DNA from: Caenimonas koreensis DSM 17982 | GTDB taxonomy: Bacteria; Pseudomonadota; Gammaproteobacteria; Burkholderiales; Burkholderiaceae_C | DNA length: 64,000 nucleotides | Direction of reading: 5' to 3' | NCBI RefSeq assembly: GCF_009646335.1 | Contig: NZ_WJBU01000002.1 | Span: forward strand, 248,001 to 312,000 | In this document: in pieces, positions 1 through 10,575 of the stretch | How positions within the stretch are numbered: position 1 is the first letter of the stretch | Layout of the letters: each line of letters opens with the position of its first letter | Notes under the pieces: model-generated | What the model was told of the DNA's origin: nothing | The model's database searches: none | The model's input: the letters and a program-made list of their open reading frames with translations, nothing else | Translations under genes and position numbers: made by a program

Positions 1-409
1 GGAAGCTCAGCATCTGGCCGTTCGGTGCCGTGTAGTAGCCCGCAACGGCGGGCACGTAGGCGGCGGTGTCGAACTTCTTGCCGGCGTCTGCCATGACCTT
101 GCTCACCGGGACGATAGCGCCCTTGGAGGCCATCATCGTGGCGGTACCCACTTCGAACACCTGCAGGATGGTGGGAGCATTGCCCGCGCGGAACGCGGCA
201 ATGGCAGCAGTCATGGACTCGTCATAGCCGCCCTTGTAGACGGGCACGACCTTGTAGTCCTTCTGCTTGGAATTGAAGTCAGCGGCGAGCGCGTTGACGG
301 TCTCGCCATTGACGGCGGTCATCGAGTGCCACCACTGGATTTCGGTCTGTGCCTGCGCGCCGGCAGAGATTGCAAGCGCGACGGCCGCGAGGGAGAGTTT
401 CAGCTTCAT
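1..409 (-). CDS. ugpB: UgpB, glycerol-3-phosphate ABC transporter substrate-binding protein (N-terminal part)
   Basis: The gene reads off the left edge, so only the first 136 residues are visible. It begins with a Sec signal peptide ([20 protein letters not shown]) and a predicted cut before [10 protein letters not shown]; the IQWWHSM stretch just after cleavage is typical of UgpB. The mature protein should bind sn-glycerol-3-phosphate or its diesters in the periplasm and deliver them to UgpAE-UgpC, whose genes would lie beyond the edge. The ATG at 409 is preceded by a purine-rich AGGAGC-like site. Another carbohydrate-type binding protein of the same family cannot be excluded from this fragment. 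Confidence 0.85.
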   Translation of the reverse strand, partial: MKLKLSLAAVALAISAGAQAQTEIQWWHSMTAVNGETVNALAADFNSKQKDYKVVPVYKGGYDESMTAAIAAFRAGNAPTILQVFEVGTATMMASKGAIVPVSKVMADAGKKFDTAAYVPAVAGYYTAPNGQMLSF

Positions 410-470
410 TGATGCTCCTGGATGACTTCGGATACGGGTCCTGCCGGACAACTGTCAGGCGGTAGCGCCG

Positions 471-497
471 AATTTAAGGACTATTTGTGACAGTCAA
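471..497 (-). promoter_or_regulatory. candidate sigma-70 promoter for ugpB
   Basis: On the minus strand there is TTGACT (497-492) and TAAATT (476-471) separated by 15 bases, about 60 bases upstream of the ugpB ATG. The spacer is shorter than the ideal 17. The rest of the 410-652 gap holds no gene. Confidence 0.3.
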
Positions 498-652
498 TGT
501 ACTGACGCCTTGGCGGGCGCCACAAGCGGGGTTTCCATAAGGTGGCGGCCAGACGGCGAGGCAGGCCCTACGGTCACTGTGCGTTGCTGCACTGCGGTAA
601 CATCCTTTTCCAGCCGCGATGCATTCGTTTGGCTGACAGGAAAGCAGCCACT

Positions 653-3600
653 TTGAACGCTCCGATTTCGCTCCAACAGCTGGTCGCCTCGGCCGACAGC
701 GACGCCCCGCGCCTGCGCGAGATTCCGTACAACTACACCTCGTTTTCCGACCGCGAGATCGTCATTCGCCTGCTGGGCATGCGCGCCTGGGCGCTGCTGA
801 ACCAGTTGCGCGAGGAAAGGCGCACGGGCCGCTCGGCGCGCATGCTGTACGAGGTGCTGGGCGATATCTGGGTCGTGCAGCGCAACCCGTACCTGCAAGA
901 CGACCTGCTCGACAACCCGCGTCGCCGCGGCCAGCTGGTCGATGCGTTGAACCACAGGCTCGGTGAGGTCGAAAAGCGGCGCACACCCGGCGCCGATGCC
1001 GAACGCGATGCCCTGGTCGGTGAACTCCTCAAGGACGCCCGCGAAGCGGTGCGCGCCTTCGACACGAGCTTTCGTGACATGGCGCAGCTGCGCAGGCAGA
1101 CGCAGCGTGCGCTGCGCCGCTACACGGCCCGGGACAACATCAAGTTCGACGGCCTGTCGCGCGTGTCGCACGTGACCGATGCGACCGACTGGCGGGTGGA
1201 ATATCCGTTTGTGGTCCTCACGCCCGACACCGAGGCCGAGATGGCGGGCCTGGTCAAGGGGTGTATCGACCTGGGCCTGACGATCATTCCGCGCGGGGGC
1301 GGCACGGGCTACACGGGCGGCGCAATCCCGCTGACGTGGAAGAGCGCGGTGATCAACACCGAAAAGCTCGAAGCGATGACCGAGGTCGAGATGGTGTCGC
1401 TGCCGGGCCATGCGCAGCCGCTGCCGACCATCTGGACTGAAGCGGGCGTGGTGACGCAACGCGTTGCCGATGCAGCTGAGCGCGGCGGTTTCGTCTTTGC
1501 AGTTGATCCGACATCGGCCGAAGCATCGTGCATTGGCGGCAACATCGCCATGAACGCGGGCGGCAAGAAAGCCGTGTTGTGGGGCACAGCGCTCGACAAC
1601 CTGGCCTCCTGGCGCATGGTCACGCCGCAGGCGCAGTGGCTCGAAGTCACGCGCATGGACCACAACCTGGGCAAGATCCATGACGCCGAGGTTGCCACCT
1701 TTGAATGCCGTTATTTCGAGGCCGACGGCAAGACGCCGGTGCGCACCGAAACCCTGGTGATCCCCGGAAGCACTTTCCGCAAGGAAGGGCTGGGCAAGGA
1801 CGTGACCGACAAGTTCCTGTCGGGCCTGCCGGGCATCCAGAAGGAAGGCTGTGACGGCCTCATCACGAGTGCGCGCTGGGTGGTGCACCGCATGCCCAAG
1901 CACACGCGCACTGTGTGCCTCGAATTCTTCGGCAACGCACGCGATGCGGTGCCAAGCATTGTGGAAATCAAGGACTTCATGTTTGCCGAGCAGGTGCGCA
2001 CAGGCGTGCTGCTGGCCGGGCTCGAGCACCTCGACGACCGCTACCTGAAGGCTGTGGGCTATGCGACGAAGTCCAAGCGCGCCGTCTTGCCGAAGATGGT
2101 GCTGGTGGGCGACATCGCTGGCGACAACGCCGATGACGTGGCGCGGGCTACTTCCGAGGTTGTGCGCATCGCCAATTCGCGTAGCGGCGAAGGCTTTGTG
2201 GCGATCAGCCCCGAAGCGCGCAAGAAGTTCTGGCTGGACCGCAAGCGCACCGCTGCGATCAGCAAACACACCAACGCCTTCAAGATCAACGAAGACGTCG
2301 TCATTCCGTTGCCGCGCATGGCCGAGTACACCGATGGCATCGAGCGCATCAACATCGAGCTGTCGCTGGCTAACAAGCTCAAGCTGGCTGATGAGCTGAT
2401 TGCTTTCTTCAGCCGCGGCTCGCTTCCTTTGGGCAAGCAGGATGACGCGAGCGAAATTCCGTCGGCCGAACTGCTCGAAGACCGCGTGACGCAGGCGCTG
2501 GACTTGCTGCGCGCGGTGCGCGCGCAGTGGCAGGACTGGCTGGACAACGTTGATCCACTGTTTGCCCAGCTGCAAGAGCATTCGCTGCGCGCGAGCTGGA
2601 AGACGCAGATTCGCGCGCCGCTGCAGACGATATTCAGCGGCGACCCGTTTGCCGCGATCCTGGCCGAGTGCGCGGCCATTCACCAACGCGTACTTAAAGG
2701 GCGCGTCTGGGTGGCGCTGCACATGCACGCGGGCGACGGCAATGTGCACACCAACATCCCGGTCAACAGCGACAACTACGAGATGCTGCAGACGGCGCAT
2801 GGGGCCGTGAAACGCATCATGGTGCTGGCGCGCGCGCTCAATGGCGTGATCTCGGGCGAGCATGGCATCGGCATCACCAAGCTGGAGTTCCTGACTGACG
2901 ACGAGCTCAAGCCGTTTGCCGACTACAAGCAGCGAGTCGATCCGCAGGGGCGTTTCAATCGTGGCAAGCTGCTGCGTCACGCGCAAGTTGACTCGGCGAC
3001 ATCCGTGTATGCCGACTTGACGAACGCCTACACGCCGTCTTTCGGGCTGATGGGCCACGAGTCGCTGATCATGCAGCAGTCCGATATCGGCGCCATCGCC
3101 GAAAGCATCAAGGACTGCCTGCGTTGCGGCAAGTGCAAGCCGGTGTGTGCCACGCACGTGCCGCGCGCGAACCTGCTCTACAGCCCGCGCAACAAGATCC
3201 TGGCGACCTCGCTGCTGGTCGAGGCGTTTCTCTATGAAGAGCAGACGCGGCGCGGTGTTTCGATCAAGCACTGGCAGGAATTCGAAGATGTCTCCGATCA
3301 CTGCACCGTGTGCCACAAGTGCGAGTCGCCTTGCCCGGTGAAGATTGACTTCGGCGATGTGTCGATGAACATGCGCAACCTGCTGCGCAAGATGGGGCAA
3401 AAGAGCTTCCGCCCCGGCAATGCGGCGGCCATGCTCATGCTGAACGCGACGAATCCCGAGACGATCAAGGTCATGCGATCGGCGATGGTCGATGTGGCCT
3501 TCAAGGTGCAGCGGCTGGCCAATGACCTGCTGCGCGGGCTTGCGCGCAAGCAGGCCGCAAGACCGCCGTCCACGCACGACCGCGCGCCTGTCAAAGAGCA

Positions 3601-4558
3601 GGTCATCCACTTCATCAACAAGAAGTTGCCTGGTGGTTTGCCCAAGAAAACTGCGCGTGCCTTGCTGGACATCGAGGACAAGGACTACGTCCCTATCATT
3701 CGCAACCCGAAGGCAACGACGGCCGAGACGGAGGCGGTCTTCTACTTCCCGGGCTGCGGCTCTGAGCGCCTCTTCTCGCAGGTCGGGCTTGCCACGCAGG
3801 CGATGCTCTGGCACGCGGGTGTGCAGACGGTGCTGCCACCGGGCTATCTGTGCTGCGGTTATCCGCAGCGCGGCTCCGGGCAGTTCGACAAGGCCGAGAA
3901 GATCATCACGGACAACCGGGTGCTCTTCCACCGCGTGGCCAACACGCTGAACTACCTCGACATCAAGACCGTTGTGGTCAGTTGCGGCACTTGCTACGAC
4001 CAGCTGCAGGGCTACGAGTTCGACAAGATCTTTCCGGGCTGCCGCATCATCGACATCCACGAGTACCTGCTTGAAAAGGGGATCACGCTCGACTTGTCCG
4101 ACCCTGCAGCGGCCAGCGGCTACCTGTTCCACGACCCTTGCCATTCGCCCATGAAGCTGCAGGAGCCGATGAAGACGGTGAAAGCGCTGATGGGCGACAA
4201 CATTCGCAAGTCCGAGCGTTGTTGCGGTGAGTCCGGCACGTTCGGCGTCACGCGGCCGGACATTTCCACGCAGGTGAGATTCCGCAAGGAAGAGGAACTG
4301 CGCAAAGACGAGGTGGCACTTCGTTCGTCCATGAAGGACGCGCCCAACGGGCCTGGCGACAAAGGCAACATCAAGATCCTCACGAGCTGCCCGAGCTGCC
4401 TGCAGGGCCTGTCGCGATACGGCAACGACCTGCAGAACGGCCTGCTGGAGGCGGACTACATCGTGGTCGAGATGGCCAACCGCATCCTGGGCGACAACTG
4501 GATGGCTGATTACGTGCATGTGGCCAACAGCGGCGGCATCGAGCGGGTGCTGGTGTGA
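653..4558 (+). CDS. large FAD/Fe-S oxidoreductase with DUF3683 domain (D-lactate/glycolate dehydrogenase-like)
   Basis: About 1,301 residues. An N-terminal DUF3683-type region is followed by a FAD-binding type 4 domain ([10 protein letters not shown] near residue 213), a FAD-oxidase C-terminal domain ([12 protein letters not shown] near 689), two 4Fe-4S cysteine clusters ([11 protein letters not shown] near 821 and [11 protein letters not shown] near 883) and two CCG domains (CCGYPQRG near 1066, CCGESGTFG near 1189). The set resembles GlcD plus GlcF or Dld plus LldE in one chain, so it should oxidise a 2-hydroxy acid and pass electrons to quinone; the substrate is unknown. The frame is open from 542, but TTG at 653, with AGGAAAG upstream, gives the start expected for this family (NAPISLQQL). 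The stop overlaps the next gene. Confidence 0.88.
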   Translation: MNAPISLQQLVASADSDAPRLREIPYNYTSFSDREIVIRLLGMRAWALLNQLREERRTGRSARMLYEVLGDIWVVQRNPYLQDDLLDNPRRRGQLVDALNHRLGEVEKRRTPGADAERDALVGELLKDAREAVRAFDTSFRDMAQLRRQTQRALRRYTARDNIKFDGLSRVSHVTDATDWRVEYPFVVLTPDTEAEMAGLVKGCIDLGLTIIPRGGGTGYTGGAIPLTWKSAVINTEKLEAMTEVEMVSLPGHAQPLPTIWTEAGVVTQRVADAAERGGFVFAVDPTSAEASCIGGNIAMNAGGKKAVLWGTALDNLASWRMVTPQAQWLEVTRMDHNLGKIHDAEVATFECRYFEADGKTPVRTETLVIPGSTFRKEGLGKDVTDKFLSGLPGIQKEGCDGLITSARWVVHRMPKHTRTVCLEFFGNARDAVPSIVEIKDFMFAEQVRTGVLLAGLEHLDDRYLKAVGYATKSKRAVLPKMVLVGDIAGDNADDVARATSEVVRIANSRSGEGFVAISPEARKKFWLDRKRTAAISKHTNAFKINEDVVIPLPRMAEYTDGIERINIELSLANKLKLADELIAFFSRGSLPLGKQDDASEIPSAELLEDRVTQALDLLRAVRAQWQDWLDNVDPLFAQLQEHSLRASWKTQIRAPLQTIFSGDPFAAILAECAAIHQRVLKGRVWVALHMHAGDGNVHTNIPVNSDNYEMLQTAHGAVKRIMVLARALNGVISGEHGIGITKLEFLTDDELKPFADYKQRVDPQGRFNRGKLLRHAQVDSATSVYADLTNAYTPSFGLMGHESLIMQQSDIGAIAESIKDCLRCGKCKPVCATHVPRANLLYSPRNKILATSLLVEAFLYEEQTRRGVSIKHWQEFEDVSDHCTVCHKCESPCPVKIDFGDVSMNMRNLLRKMGQKSFRPGNAAAMLMLNATNPETIKVMRSAMVDVAFKVQRLANDLLRGLARKQAARPPSTHDRAPVKEQVIHFINKKLPGGLPKKTARALLDIEDKDYVPIIRNPKATTAETEAVFYFPGCGSERLFSQVGLATQAMLWHAGVQTVLPPGYLCCGYPQRGSGQFDKAEKIITDNRVLFHRVANTLNYLDIKTVVVSCGTCYDQLQGYEFDKIFPGCRIIDIHEYLLEKGITLDLSDPAAASGYLFHDPCHSPMKLQEPMKTVKALMGDNIRKSERCCGESGTFGVTRPDISTQVRFRKEEELRKDEVALRSSMKDAPNGPGDKGNIKILTSCPSCLQGLSRYGNDLQNGLLEADYIVVEMANRILGDNWMADYVHVANSGGIERVLV

Positions 4559-5010
4559 GTCGCGCCGCCGGCTGCCCGTTGTGCGAGGGGCCGGGCGGCA
4601 GTCTTGTTTTCGAATGTGCTGCCTTTCGCGTCATCCGCGCGAATGAGGCCGGATTTCCCGCGTTCTACCGGGTGGTGTGGCAAGAACATGTCGCGGAATT
4701 TTCGGACCTGTCGCCCGCCGATCGATCCGTCGTCATGAGCGCGGCCGTTGTGGTCGAGCAAGCGCTGCGCGAGGTGCTCCAGCCCGACAAGATCAACCTC
4801 GCCGCATTGGGCAACGCCGTACCGCATCTTCATTGGCATGTTGTCGCGCGCTACCGCTGGGACGAGCGATTTCCCGCATCGGTGTGGTCGCCCGTGCTGC
4901 GCGCACCCGACGCTGCCAGTCTTCAGGCAGTCGAAGCGAAACTCGAAGCGCTCGATGCGCTGATTTCGCAGCGCTTGAGGGCCGGGTCCGGAAATTGCAC
5001 GGGCTTGTGA
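4555..5010 (+). CDS. HIT family nucleotide-binding protein
   Basis: 151 residues starting at GTG inside the GTGA overlap with the oxidoreductase stop, so translation is probably coupled. The histidine triad HLHWHV lies near residues 91-96 and is preceded by [10 protein letters not shown], as in HIT hydrolases acting on nucleoside phosphoramidates or dinucleoside polyphosphates. An N-terminal CPLC pair may bind zinc. The family is soluble and cytoplasmic. The pairing with a DUF3683 oxidoreductase suggests co-expression but does not reveal a substrate. Confidence 0.88.
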   Translation: MSRAAGCPLCEGPGGSLVFECAAFRVIRANEAGFPAFYRVVWQEHVAEFSDLSPADRSVVMSAAVVVEQALREVLQPDKINLAALGNAVPHLHWHVVARYRWDERFPASVWSPVLRAPDAASLQAVEAKLEALDALISQRLRAGSGNCTGL

Positions 5011-5019
5011 CTTCTGCAC

Positions 5020-5043
5020 GCATCCCCCTGCATAGGGGGATGC
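5020..5043. other. 10-bp perfect hairpin after the HIT gene
   Basis: Positions 5020-5029 pair perfectly with 5034-5043 around a GCAT loop, starting 10 bases after the HIT stop. No T-run follows, so it is not a textbook intrinsic terminator. It may stabilise the 3' end of the upstream transcript. Confidence 0.4.
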
Positions 5044-5132
5044 AGCGGTAGTGGCGGCAAGCACAAGCGTGTATAACCGCCGATGAGAAGTGGTTATCAG
5101 AGGTAACGTGAGCTCTCCGGAGGTGTTTGATC

Positions 5133-6566
5133 ATGCTGGCCCGACAAATTGAAAAACCGGCGTTCGCGCCAGGTGCGCTGACCGGTCTCGCCATCGGCCT
5201 GTGTCTGCTGGTTGTAGCGGCGCAATCGCACGCACAGACCGCCGGCGAGGTGGAGTTCTCCCGCGGCGTTGGTTTCGCCCAGACGCCGGGGCAGACCCCC
5301 CGCACGCTTGGCAAGGGCTTGCCCCTTCGCGAAGGCGACCGGCTCACAACGTCAGATGGCGCCTCTGCCATCATCAAACTCGAAGACGGCACCCGCATGA
5401 CGGTGCGGCCCAATTCCGAACTGGTCCTGACGCAATATCACTTCAAGGAAAACGCGCCCGACAACAGCATGCTGATGCAGCTGGTGCGGGGCGGTTTTCG
5501 CGCAGTGACCGGGCTCATCTCCAAGAACGCGCCGAATGCGGCGAAGGTGCAGACCAACACGGCAACGATCGGCATCCGTGGCACTGACTTTGATGCGCGC
5601 GTGTGCGCGCGCGAGTGCGGGGCCGAGTCGGCCAAGGTCGAGGAAAAGGCCCGGCCGAACGCCGTGCTGGCCAGCGCCAAGGTCGTGAACTCGCGCGGTG
5701 AAGTCAATGCGACCGACGCGAGCGGCACGCGCCGCCGCGTTGTCGATGGCGGCAGCATCTACCCGGGCGACCTGGTCGAAACGGGCGCAGGCACGAATGC
5801 CGTGCTCGCGTTCCGCGACGAAAGCAAGGTCACGCTGGGCTCCACGACGCGCTTCCGTGTCGACAACTTCGTGTACGACGAAAAGAACGCCGGCGAAGGC
5901 CGCTTCCTGGTCTCGTTGCTCAAGGGCTCCGTGCGCGCATTGACGGGGTTGATCGGCAAGGCCAACACGCGCAACGTCGGCTACGCGACCGCCACGGCCA
6001 CCATCGGTATCCGCGGCAGCGGCGGCGACATCGTCTGCACCGGCGCCTGCGCAGGCGAGCCGGGCGCGCCAGGCACTGGCCTGACTGTGTATGCATGGCT
6101 CGACTCGTTCACCGTGTCGCCTTGCGCGGCAGGCAGCCAGCCATTGACTCAAGGCGGCTCCTGCAATGCAACGGCGCTTCAAGTGCTTCAAGCGGGCCAG
6201 GGCCTCTATATCCCGCCCACAGGCCCGATGCAGTTCATTGCGAATCAGCCGACGATCGACGCGCCGCGCCCGGATGGCGTCGTCGTTCCGCCGAAGTTGT
6301 TTTCTGGCGACAACGTTCCGGAAAACAGTGAAGGGCTTTTTGTCTTCGTTCGCGACGGCCACATCGAGATCGCCACTGCGAATGACATCTTGCAGCTGGG
6401 CAAGGGCGAAGCCGGTTTTGCGGGGCTCGGCGGTGAGACGCGTCGGCCGAACACGGTGCCGCGATTCCTCGATTTCGACAAGATTCCCCTGCCCAATTCC
6501 AAGAACCCGCTGCTTGTGAGCGTTCTGAACGAGTCGGGCGTCAAGACCGGGGGCCAGTGCAAATAG
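5133..6566 (+). CDS. FecR-domain protein with two FecR modules
   Basis: 477 residues. ATG at 5133 sits 9 bases after GGAGG; a TTG two codons upstream is less likely. A hydrophobic N-terminal segment ends in SHAQ, consistent with export. Two FecR-like modules follow, each ending in a similar (T)ATIGIRG motif (near residues 148 and 288). There is no transmembrane helix or anti-sigma segment like that of true FecR, and no sigma factor is adjacent. Proteins with this architecture are usually exported and of unknown function. The next gene, 79 bases on, is a TpsB transporter, so a role in the same surface system is plausible. Confidence 0.8.
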   Translation: MLARQIEKPAFAPGALTGLAIGLCLLVVAAQSHAQTAGEVEFSRGVGFAQTPGQTPRTLGKGLPLREGDRLTTSDGASAIIKLEDGTRMTVRPNSELVLTQYHFKENAPDNSMLMQLVRGGFRAVTGLISKNAPNAAKVQTNTATIGIRGTDFDARVCARECGAESAKVEEKARPNAVLASAKVVNSRGEVNATDASGTRRRVVDGGSIYPGDLVETGAGTNAVLAFRDESKVTLGSTTRFRVDNFVYDEKNAGEGRFLVSLLKGSVRALTGLIGKANTRNVGYATATATIGIRGSGGDIVCTGACAGEPGAPGTGLTVYAWLDSFTVSPCAAGSQPLTQGGSCNATALQVLQAGQGLYIPPTGPMQFIANQPTIDAPRPDGVVVPPKLFSGDNVPENSEGLFVFVRDGHIEIATANDILQLGKGEAGFAGLGGETRRPNTVPRFLDFDKIPLPNSKNPLLVSVLNESGVKTGGQCK

Positions 6567-6645
6567 CATTTGGCGGGGTGACAAGAACGTAACGCCGATG
6601 AGACAATTCCCGCTCATCGGTTACCAATAAGAGGGCGAGAATCCT

Positions 6646-8286
6646 ATGGTCACAGGGCTTTTTGCGCCCCGTTCACGCGGCGGCCTGAACCGCCTGAGCT
6701 GGGCAGTCGCGGTCGCGTTTTGCGCAACCGGTTCTGTACTGGCCCAGGCACCCACCAACGCGCCGATGGCCTCCGCGGCCCCAACGCCGGTGTTTGCCAT
6801 CAAGGGTTTCAAAATCACCGGCGACAACCCGCTCGGTGATGGCGACACCTCCAGCGTCCTCGCCCCCTTCCTGCGCAGCGACGCAACGATCGATACGCTC
6901 CAGAAAGCCACCGCAGCGCTTGAAACCGCCTTGCGCGACAGGGGCTTCGGCCTGCATCGCGTTGCCTTGCCACCGCAGGAAGTCGGCGACACCGTCACAC
7001 TGAATATCGTCAAGTTCACGATCGGCAAGGTCGTGATCGAGGGCCGTTCGATCTACGACGAGGCCAATGTCCGCGGCACGCTGCCCGAGCTGCGCGAAGG
7101 CGAGAGTCCGAACTTCAAGACGCTGGCCATCCAGACTGCGATCGCCAACGAAAACCCCAACAAGCTGATTCAGCTGGGGTTGAAAGAAGGTGACGAGGCC
7201 GACAAGATCGACGCCACGATCACCGTCAGCGAAAAGAAGCCATGGAATTTTGCGGCCAGCCTGTCCAACGGCGGCTCGCCATCGTCCGGGCGTGACCGGT
7301 TCACGATTTCGGGTGGCCACTCCAACCTGTTCAACCGCGACCACAGCTTTGCCGCCGCCTACACGACGTCCCTGCAGAAGACGGGCGACGTCAAGCAGCT
7401 CGGCCTGACCTATCGCGTTCCGCTGTATGCGTACGGCGGCGTGCTCGGTGCCACCTACACGCGCTCCGACGTGGTGGGTAATTTCGGTACCTTCTCGAGC
7501 ACCGGCGCTGGCCATACCCTGGGCGTCAACTACACGCTGCACATGCCGCCCGATGGTGGTCAGCGCACCTACTGGACCTTCGGCCTGGACGACAAGGTGT
7601 TCGACGCCACCGTGATCAACGGCGTCGTCGCGCCCGGCCTCGTCGACAGGCGCAGCCGTCCCCTGACCGTGGGCTACAGCTCGCGCACCGACACTGACAC
7701 GGCATCCTGGTCGTGGAATGCCGATCTGGCCATGAACACGGGCAGCGGCAACAACAACGACCTCTTCTCCTACCAGAACGAAAACGCGCGCATCGACACT
7801 GTTCACTGGAAGGCCCTGCGCGGTGCCTTCAGCTACGTTGCACCGTTCGCCAACAAGGAATGGGTCTGGGCTGTTCGTGGTCAGTATCAGTACAGCCCCG
7901 ATGTATTGATTGCTGGCGAGCAGTTCGGCCTGGGCGGTCTGGGTTCTGTGCGCGGCACGGACATCGACAGGCCCATTACGGGCGACAGTGGTCTGTCGGG
8001 CACCTTCGAAGTGACTTCGCCCGAGGTCTCTCCCGGCTTGCGCTTCATCGGTTTCTTCGATGCCGGCTACCTGAGCAACAACAAGTCGAATGGCCTGGCC
8101 GACAAGCCCACATCTGACTGGCTGAGCAGCGTGGGCCTGGGCCTGCGTTATTCCGCAGAGCCGTTTGCGCTCTCCATGGATTACGGCCGCCTGATTCATG
8201 GCAGCAAAGTGCCATTGATCCTGAACTCCGCCGCGCCCAAGCGCGGGGACGACCGCTTCTACCTGAGCTTGTCCGTACGGTTCTGA
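6646..8286 (+). CDS. ShlB/FhaC/HecB-family two-partner secretion transporter (TpsB)
   Basis: 546 residues. A signal peptide ending near LAQA is followed by a POTRA-type region (about 45-200) and a C-terminal ShlB-type beta-barrel with alternating hydrophobic strands and the conserved VRGTD motif near residue 440. The protein ends in an aromatic residue (SLSVRF), as outer-membrane barrels do. Such proteins export one large TpsA exoprotein across the outer membrane. No TpsA gene (filamentous haemagglutinin-like) is next to it; the neighbours are FecR upstream and DUF971 downstream. Confidence 0.88.
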   Translation: MVTGLFAPRSRGGLNRLSWAVAVAFCATGSVLAQAPTNAPMASAAPTPVFAIKGFKITGDNPLGDGDTSSVLAPFLRSDATIDTLQKATAALETALRDRGFGLHRVALPPQEVGDTVTLNIVKFTIGKVVIEGRSIYDEANVRGTLPELREGESPNFKTLAIQTAIANENPNKLIQLGLKEGDEADKIDATITVSEKKPWNFAASLSNGGSPSSGRDRFTISGGHSNLFNRDHSFAAAYTTSLQKTGDVKQLGLTYRVPLYAYGGVLGATYTRSDVVGNFGTFSSTGAGHTLGVNYTLHMPPDGGQRTYWTFGLDDKVFDATVINGVVAPGLVDRRSRPLTVGYSSRTDTDTASWSWNADLAMNTGSGNNNDLFSYQNENARIDTVHWKALRGAFSYVAPFANKEWVWAVRGQYQYSPDVLIAGEQFGLGGLGSVRGTDIDRPITGDSGLSGTFEVTSPEVSPGLRFIGFFDAGYLSNNKSNGLADKPTSDWLSSVGLGLRYSAEPFALSMDYGRLIHGSKVPLILNSAAPKRGDDRFYLSLSVRF

Positions 8287-8290
8287 CGCG

Positions 8291-8319
8291 TCTTCAAGCA
8301 GGCCTGCGCAGCCTAGAAT
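8291..8319 (+). promoter_or_regulatory. candidate promoter placing the start site at the DUF971 ATG
   Basis: TAGAAT at 8314-8319 is a good -10 element; a weak -35 (TCTTCA, 8291-8296) lies 17 bases upstream. A start seven bases after the -10 would fall on the ATG at 8326, which has no Shine-Dalgarno sequence. This hints at a leaderless mRNA. Confidence 0.35.
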
Positions 8320-8325
8320 CTGCGC

Positions 8326-8736
8326 ATGGCAGGTTTACGCTCCGACTCTCCAACTCCGTCGTCACTCACGGTTCACGGCAAATCGCGCGTCATTGAAGTC
8401 GTCTTTTCGGATGGCGCGCATTTCCGTATCCCGTTCGAGTTGATGCGCGTGTATTCGCCATCGGCCGAAGTGCAGGGGCACGGACCAGGCCAGGAAGTAC
8501 TGCAGACCGGCAAGCGCGACGTAGGGCTGCTGGCACTCGAGCCCGTCGGCAACTACGCTGTGCAGCCGAGGTTCTCCGACGGCCACGACACCGGCATCTT
8601 CTCGTGGGACTACCTGTATTTCCTGGGCTCGCAAGAAGCCAGGCTGTGGTCTGACTATGAGCGCCGCCTTGGTGAGGCAGGGCTCGGGCGCGACTCGCCG
8701 ATGCCCGAAAAAGCCGGCCACGGCTGCAGCCATTGA
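8326..8736 (+). CDS. DUF971 (gamma-butyrobetaine hydroxylase N-terminal-like) protein
   Basis: 136 residues. The DUF971 fold is recognisable from the FSDGAHFRIPFELMRVYSPSAE stretch near residues 28-49 and VGNYAVQPRFSDGHDTGIFSW near 85-105. The C-terminus carries HGCSH. The same domain in eukaryotic gamma-butyrobetaine hydroxylase binds zinc, and in bacteria it is sometimes linked to Fe-S cluster biology. The gene precedes ubiE, an arrangement I recall as common in Burkholderiales. Its molecular role is not established. Confidence 0.85.
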   Translation: MAGLRSDSPTPSSLTVHGKSRVIEVVFSDGAHFRIPFELMRVYSPSAEVQGHGPGQEVLQTGKRDVGLLALEPVGNYAVQPRFSDGHDTGIFSWDYLYFLGSQEARLWSDYERRLGEAGLGRDSPMPEKAGHGCSH

Positions 8737-8825
8737 TTCAATGCATACCCGGCACCACCTGAGGGTTGTGTCCACGCAGGGCCAGATAGGGCCTAGCATG
8801 CAACCCATTCACCCTGGACCCCACG

Positions 8826-9557
8826 ATGAGCAAGACCCATTTCGGCTTTGAGTCCGTTGATGAACGCGAGAAGGCCAAGCGCGTTCGCGGCGTGTTTGAT
8901 TCTGTCGCGCCGAAATACGACGTGATGAACGACCTCATGTCCATGGGCCTGCACCGCGCGTGGAAGGCCTTCACGATGCTCGTTGCGAATGCCAGGCCCG
9001 GTGATCGTGTCCTCGACATTGCAGGCGGCACTGGCGACCTCGCGCTGGCATTTGCCAGGAAGGTCGGCACGACCGGTATGGTGGTGCACACCGACATCAA
9101 CGAGGCCATGTTGCGCACCGGCCGGGACCGGCTGCTGGACGCCGGCGTCGTGCTGCCAACGCTGGTCTGCGACGCAGAGAAACTGCCATTTGCAAGCGGG
9201 AGCTTCGATACGGTGACTGTGGCCTTCGGCCTGCGCAACATGACCCACAAGGACGAGGCGCTGGCTGAAATGAATCGCGTCCTCAAAGCCGGCGGCAAAC
9301 TGCTCGTGCTCGAATTCTCGAAGGTCGCCCAGCCCCTGTCGAAGGTGTACGACTGGTACTCGTTCAATGTGTTGCCACAGCTGGGCCGCCTCGTCGCCGG
9401 CGATGCGGCAAGCTACAAGTACCTTGCCGAGTCGATCCGCGTGCATCCGGGGCAGGAAGAACTCAAGTCCATGATGAAGAAAGGCGGCTTTGGGCATGTG
9501 GACTTTCATAACCTGACGGGCGGCGTCGTCGCCCTGCATGTTGGAATCAAGTGCTAG
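8826..9557 (+). CDS. ubiE: UbiE, demethylmenaquinone / 2-methoxy-6-polyprenyl-benzoquinol C-methyltransferase
   Basis: 243 residues, the usual length. SAM-binding motif I is [13 protein letters not shown] near residues 60-72, followed by [13 protein letters not shown] and VLEFSKV, both UbiE signatures. The enzyme performs the C-methylation step of ubiquinone (and menaquinone) synthesis in the cytoplasm or at the inner membrane. It heads a same-strand group with a Tim44-like gene, ubiJ and ubiB, so most late ubiquinone accessory functions are encoded together here. Confidence 0.96.
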   Translation: MSKTHFGFESVDEREKAKRVRGVFDSVAPKYDVMNDLMSMGLHRAWKAFTMLVANARPGDRVLDIAGGTGDLALAFARKVGTTGMVVHTDINEAMLRTGRDRLLDAGVVLPTLVCDAEKLPFASGSFDTVTVAFGLRNMTHKDEALAEMNRVLKAGGKLLVLEFSKVAQPLSKVYDWYSFNVLPQLGRLVAGDAASYKYLAESIRVHPGQEELKSMMKKGGFGHVDFHNLTGGVVALHVGIKC

Positions 9558-9588
9558 CAGGACGTTTCGTTCTACAGGAGACAAGAAA

Positions 9589-10572
9589 ATGAAGATGTGG
9601 ACTTGGGCGCTCGTCGCCATGCTGACCTTCGGCAGTCTTGACGCCGAGGCCGCGCGTCGACTGGGTGGTGGCAGCTCGATGGGCCGGCAGTCAAACAACG
9701 TCACGCAGCGCGAGGCCGCCAAGCCTGCCGCGCCCGCCAACCAGAACCAGGCCACCCCCGCGCCCGCCGCCCCCGGTGCTGCTGCCGCGGCGCAACCACC
9801 CAGGAGGCCATGGGGCGCCATGCTGGGCGGCCTGGCCGCTGGCCTGGGCCTCGCCTGGCTTGCCCATTCGCTTGGGCTGGGCGCTGAGTTCGGCCAGTTC
9901 CTGATGATTGCGCTGCTCGTGCTGGTCGTCATGATGGTGATCGGCTTCGTGATGCGCTCGCGCCGCGGACCACCTGCGCGGCAGCGCACGTACGCGTTTG
10001 AAGGCGCTGGCGGACCGGCTGATGTCGCCGCATCGCCGCCGCAGTACAGCCCTGACAAGGTCGGCAACGATGCCTCGGCGCGCCCCTGGGAGCGCAGCAG
10101 CATGGCATTCGATTCGTCCAAGTACAACGGGCAGGGCAGTGGCGTGCAGATCGGCTCGGCCCTTGCGGGGCCGCAGTCGTGGGGCGTGCCTGCGGGCTTC
10201 GACACCCGAGGCTTCGTGACGGCGGCCAAGCGCAACTTCATCACCCTGCAAGACGCCTGGGACCGCTCCGACATGGTGTCGCTGCGCTCGATGATGACCG
10301 ACGACATGCTGGTCGAGATCAAGTCGCAGCTGGCCGAGCGGGAGAACCACACGGCGGGCCAGCCGAACAAGACGGACGTCGTCATGCTCGAGGCGCAGTT
10401 GCTCGGTATTGAAGACCTGGGCAACGACTACATGGCCAGCATTGAATTCTCCGGGATGATCCGCGAAGACCCGTCGAGTGGCCCGAGCCCATTTCGCGAG
10501 GTGTGGAACATGACCAAACCCAAGAGCGGCACAAGCGGATGGCTGGTCGCTGGAGTCCAGGCGCTGCAATGA
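9589..10572 (+). CDS. Tim44-like domain membrane protein
   Basis: 327 residues from ATG at 9589, eight bases after a clear ACAGGAG site. The chain shows an N-terminal signal (ALVAMLTFGSLDAEA), a glycine/serine and proline/alanine-rich linker, two hydrophobic segments near residues 80-125, and a C-terminal Tim44-like domain (from about 205) with TLQDAWDRSDM and MLEAQLLGIED. Bacterial Tim44-like proteins are membrane-attached and of unclear function. The position between ubiE and ubiJ appears conserved in relatives (from memory) and may link it to membrane quinone biology. Confidence 0.82.
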   Translation: MKMWTWALVAMLTFGSLDAEAARRLGGGSSMGRQSNNVTQREAAKPAAPANQNQATPAPAAPGAAAAAQPPRRPWGAMLGGLAAGLGLAWLAHSLGLGAEFGQFLMIALLVLVVMMVIGFVMRSRRGPPARQRTYAFEGAGGPADVAASPPQYSPDKVGNDASARPWERSSMAFDSSKYNGQGSGVQIGSALAGPQSWGVPAGFDTRGFVTAAKRNFITLQDAWDRSDMVSLRSMMTDDMLVEIKSQLAERENHTAGQPNKTDVVMLEAQLLGIEDLGNDYMASIEFSGMIREDPSSGPSPFREVWNMTKPKSGTSGWLVAGVQALQ

Positions 10573-10575
10573 GGT

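Noticed and set aside
494-4519. Very long open frame (about 1,340 codons) on the minus strand opposite the FAD/Fe-S oxidoreductase
   Set aside because: It mirrors the real gene's codon bias in GC-rich DNA and shows no domain. The plus-strand frame has clear FAD and Fe-S motifs.
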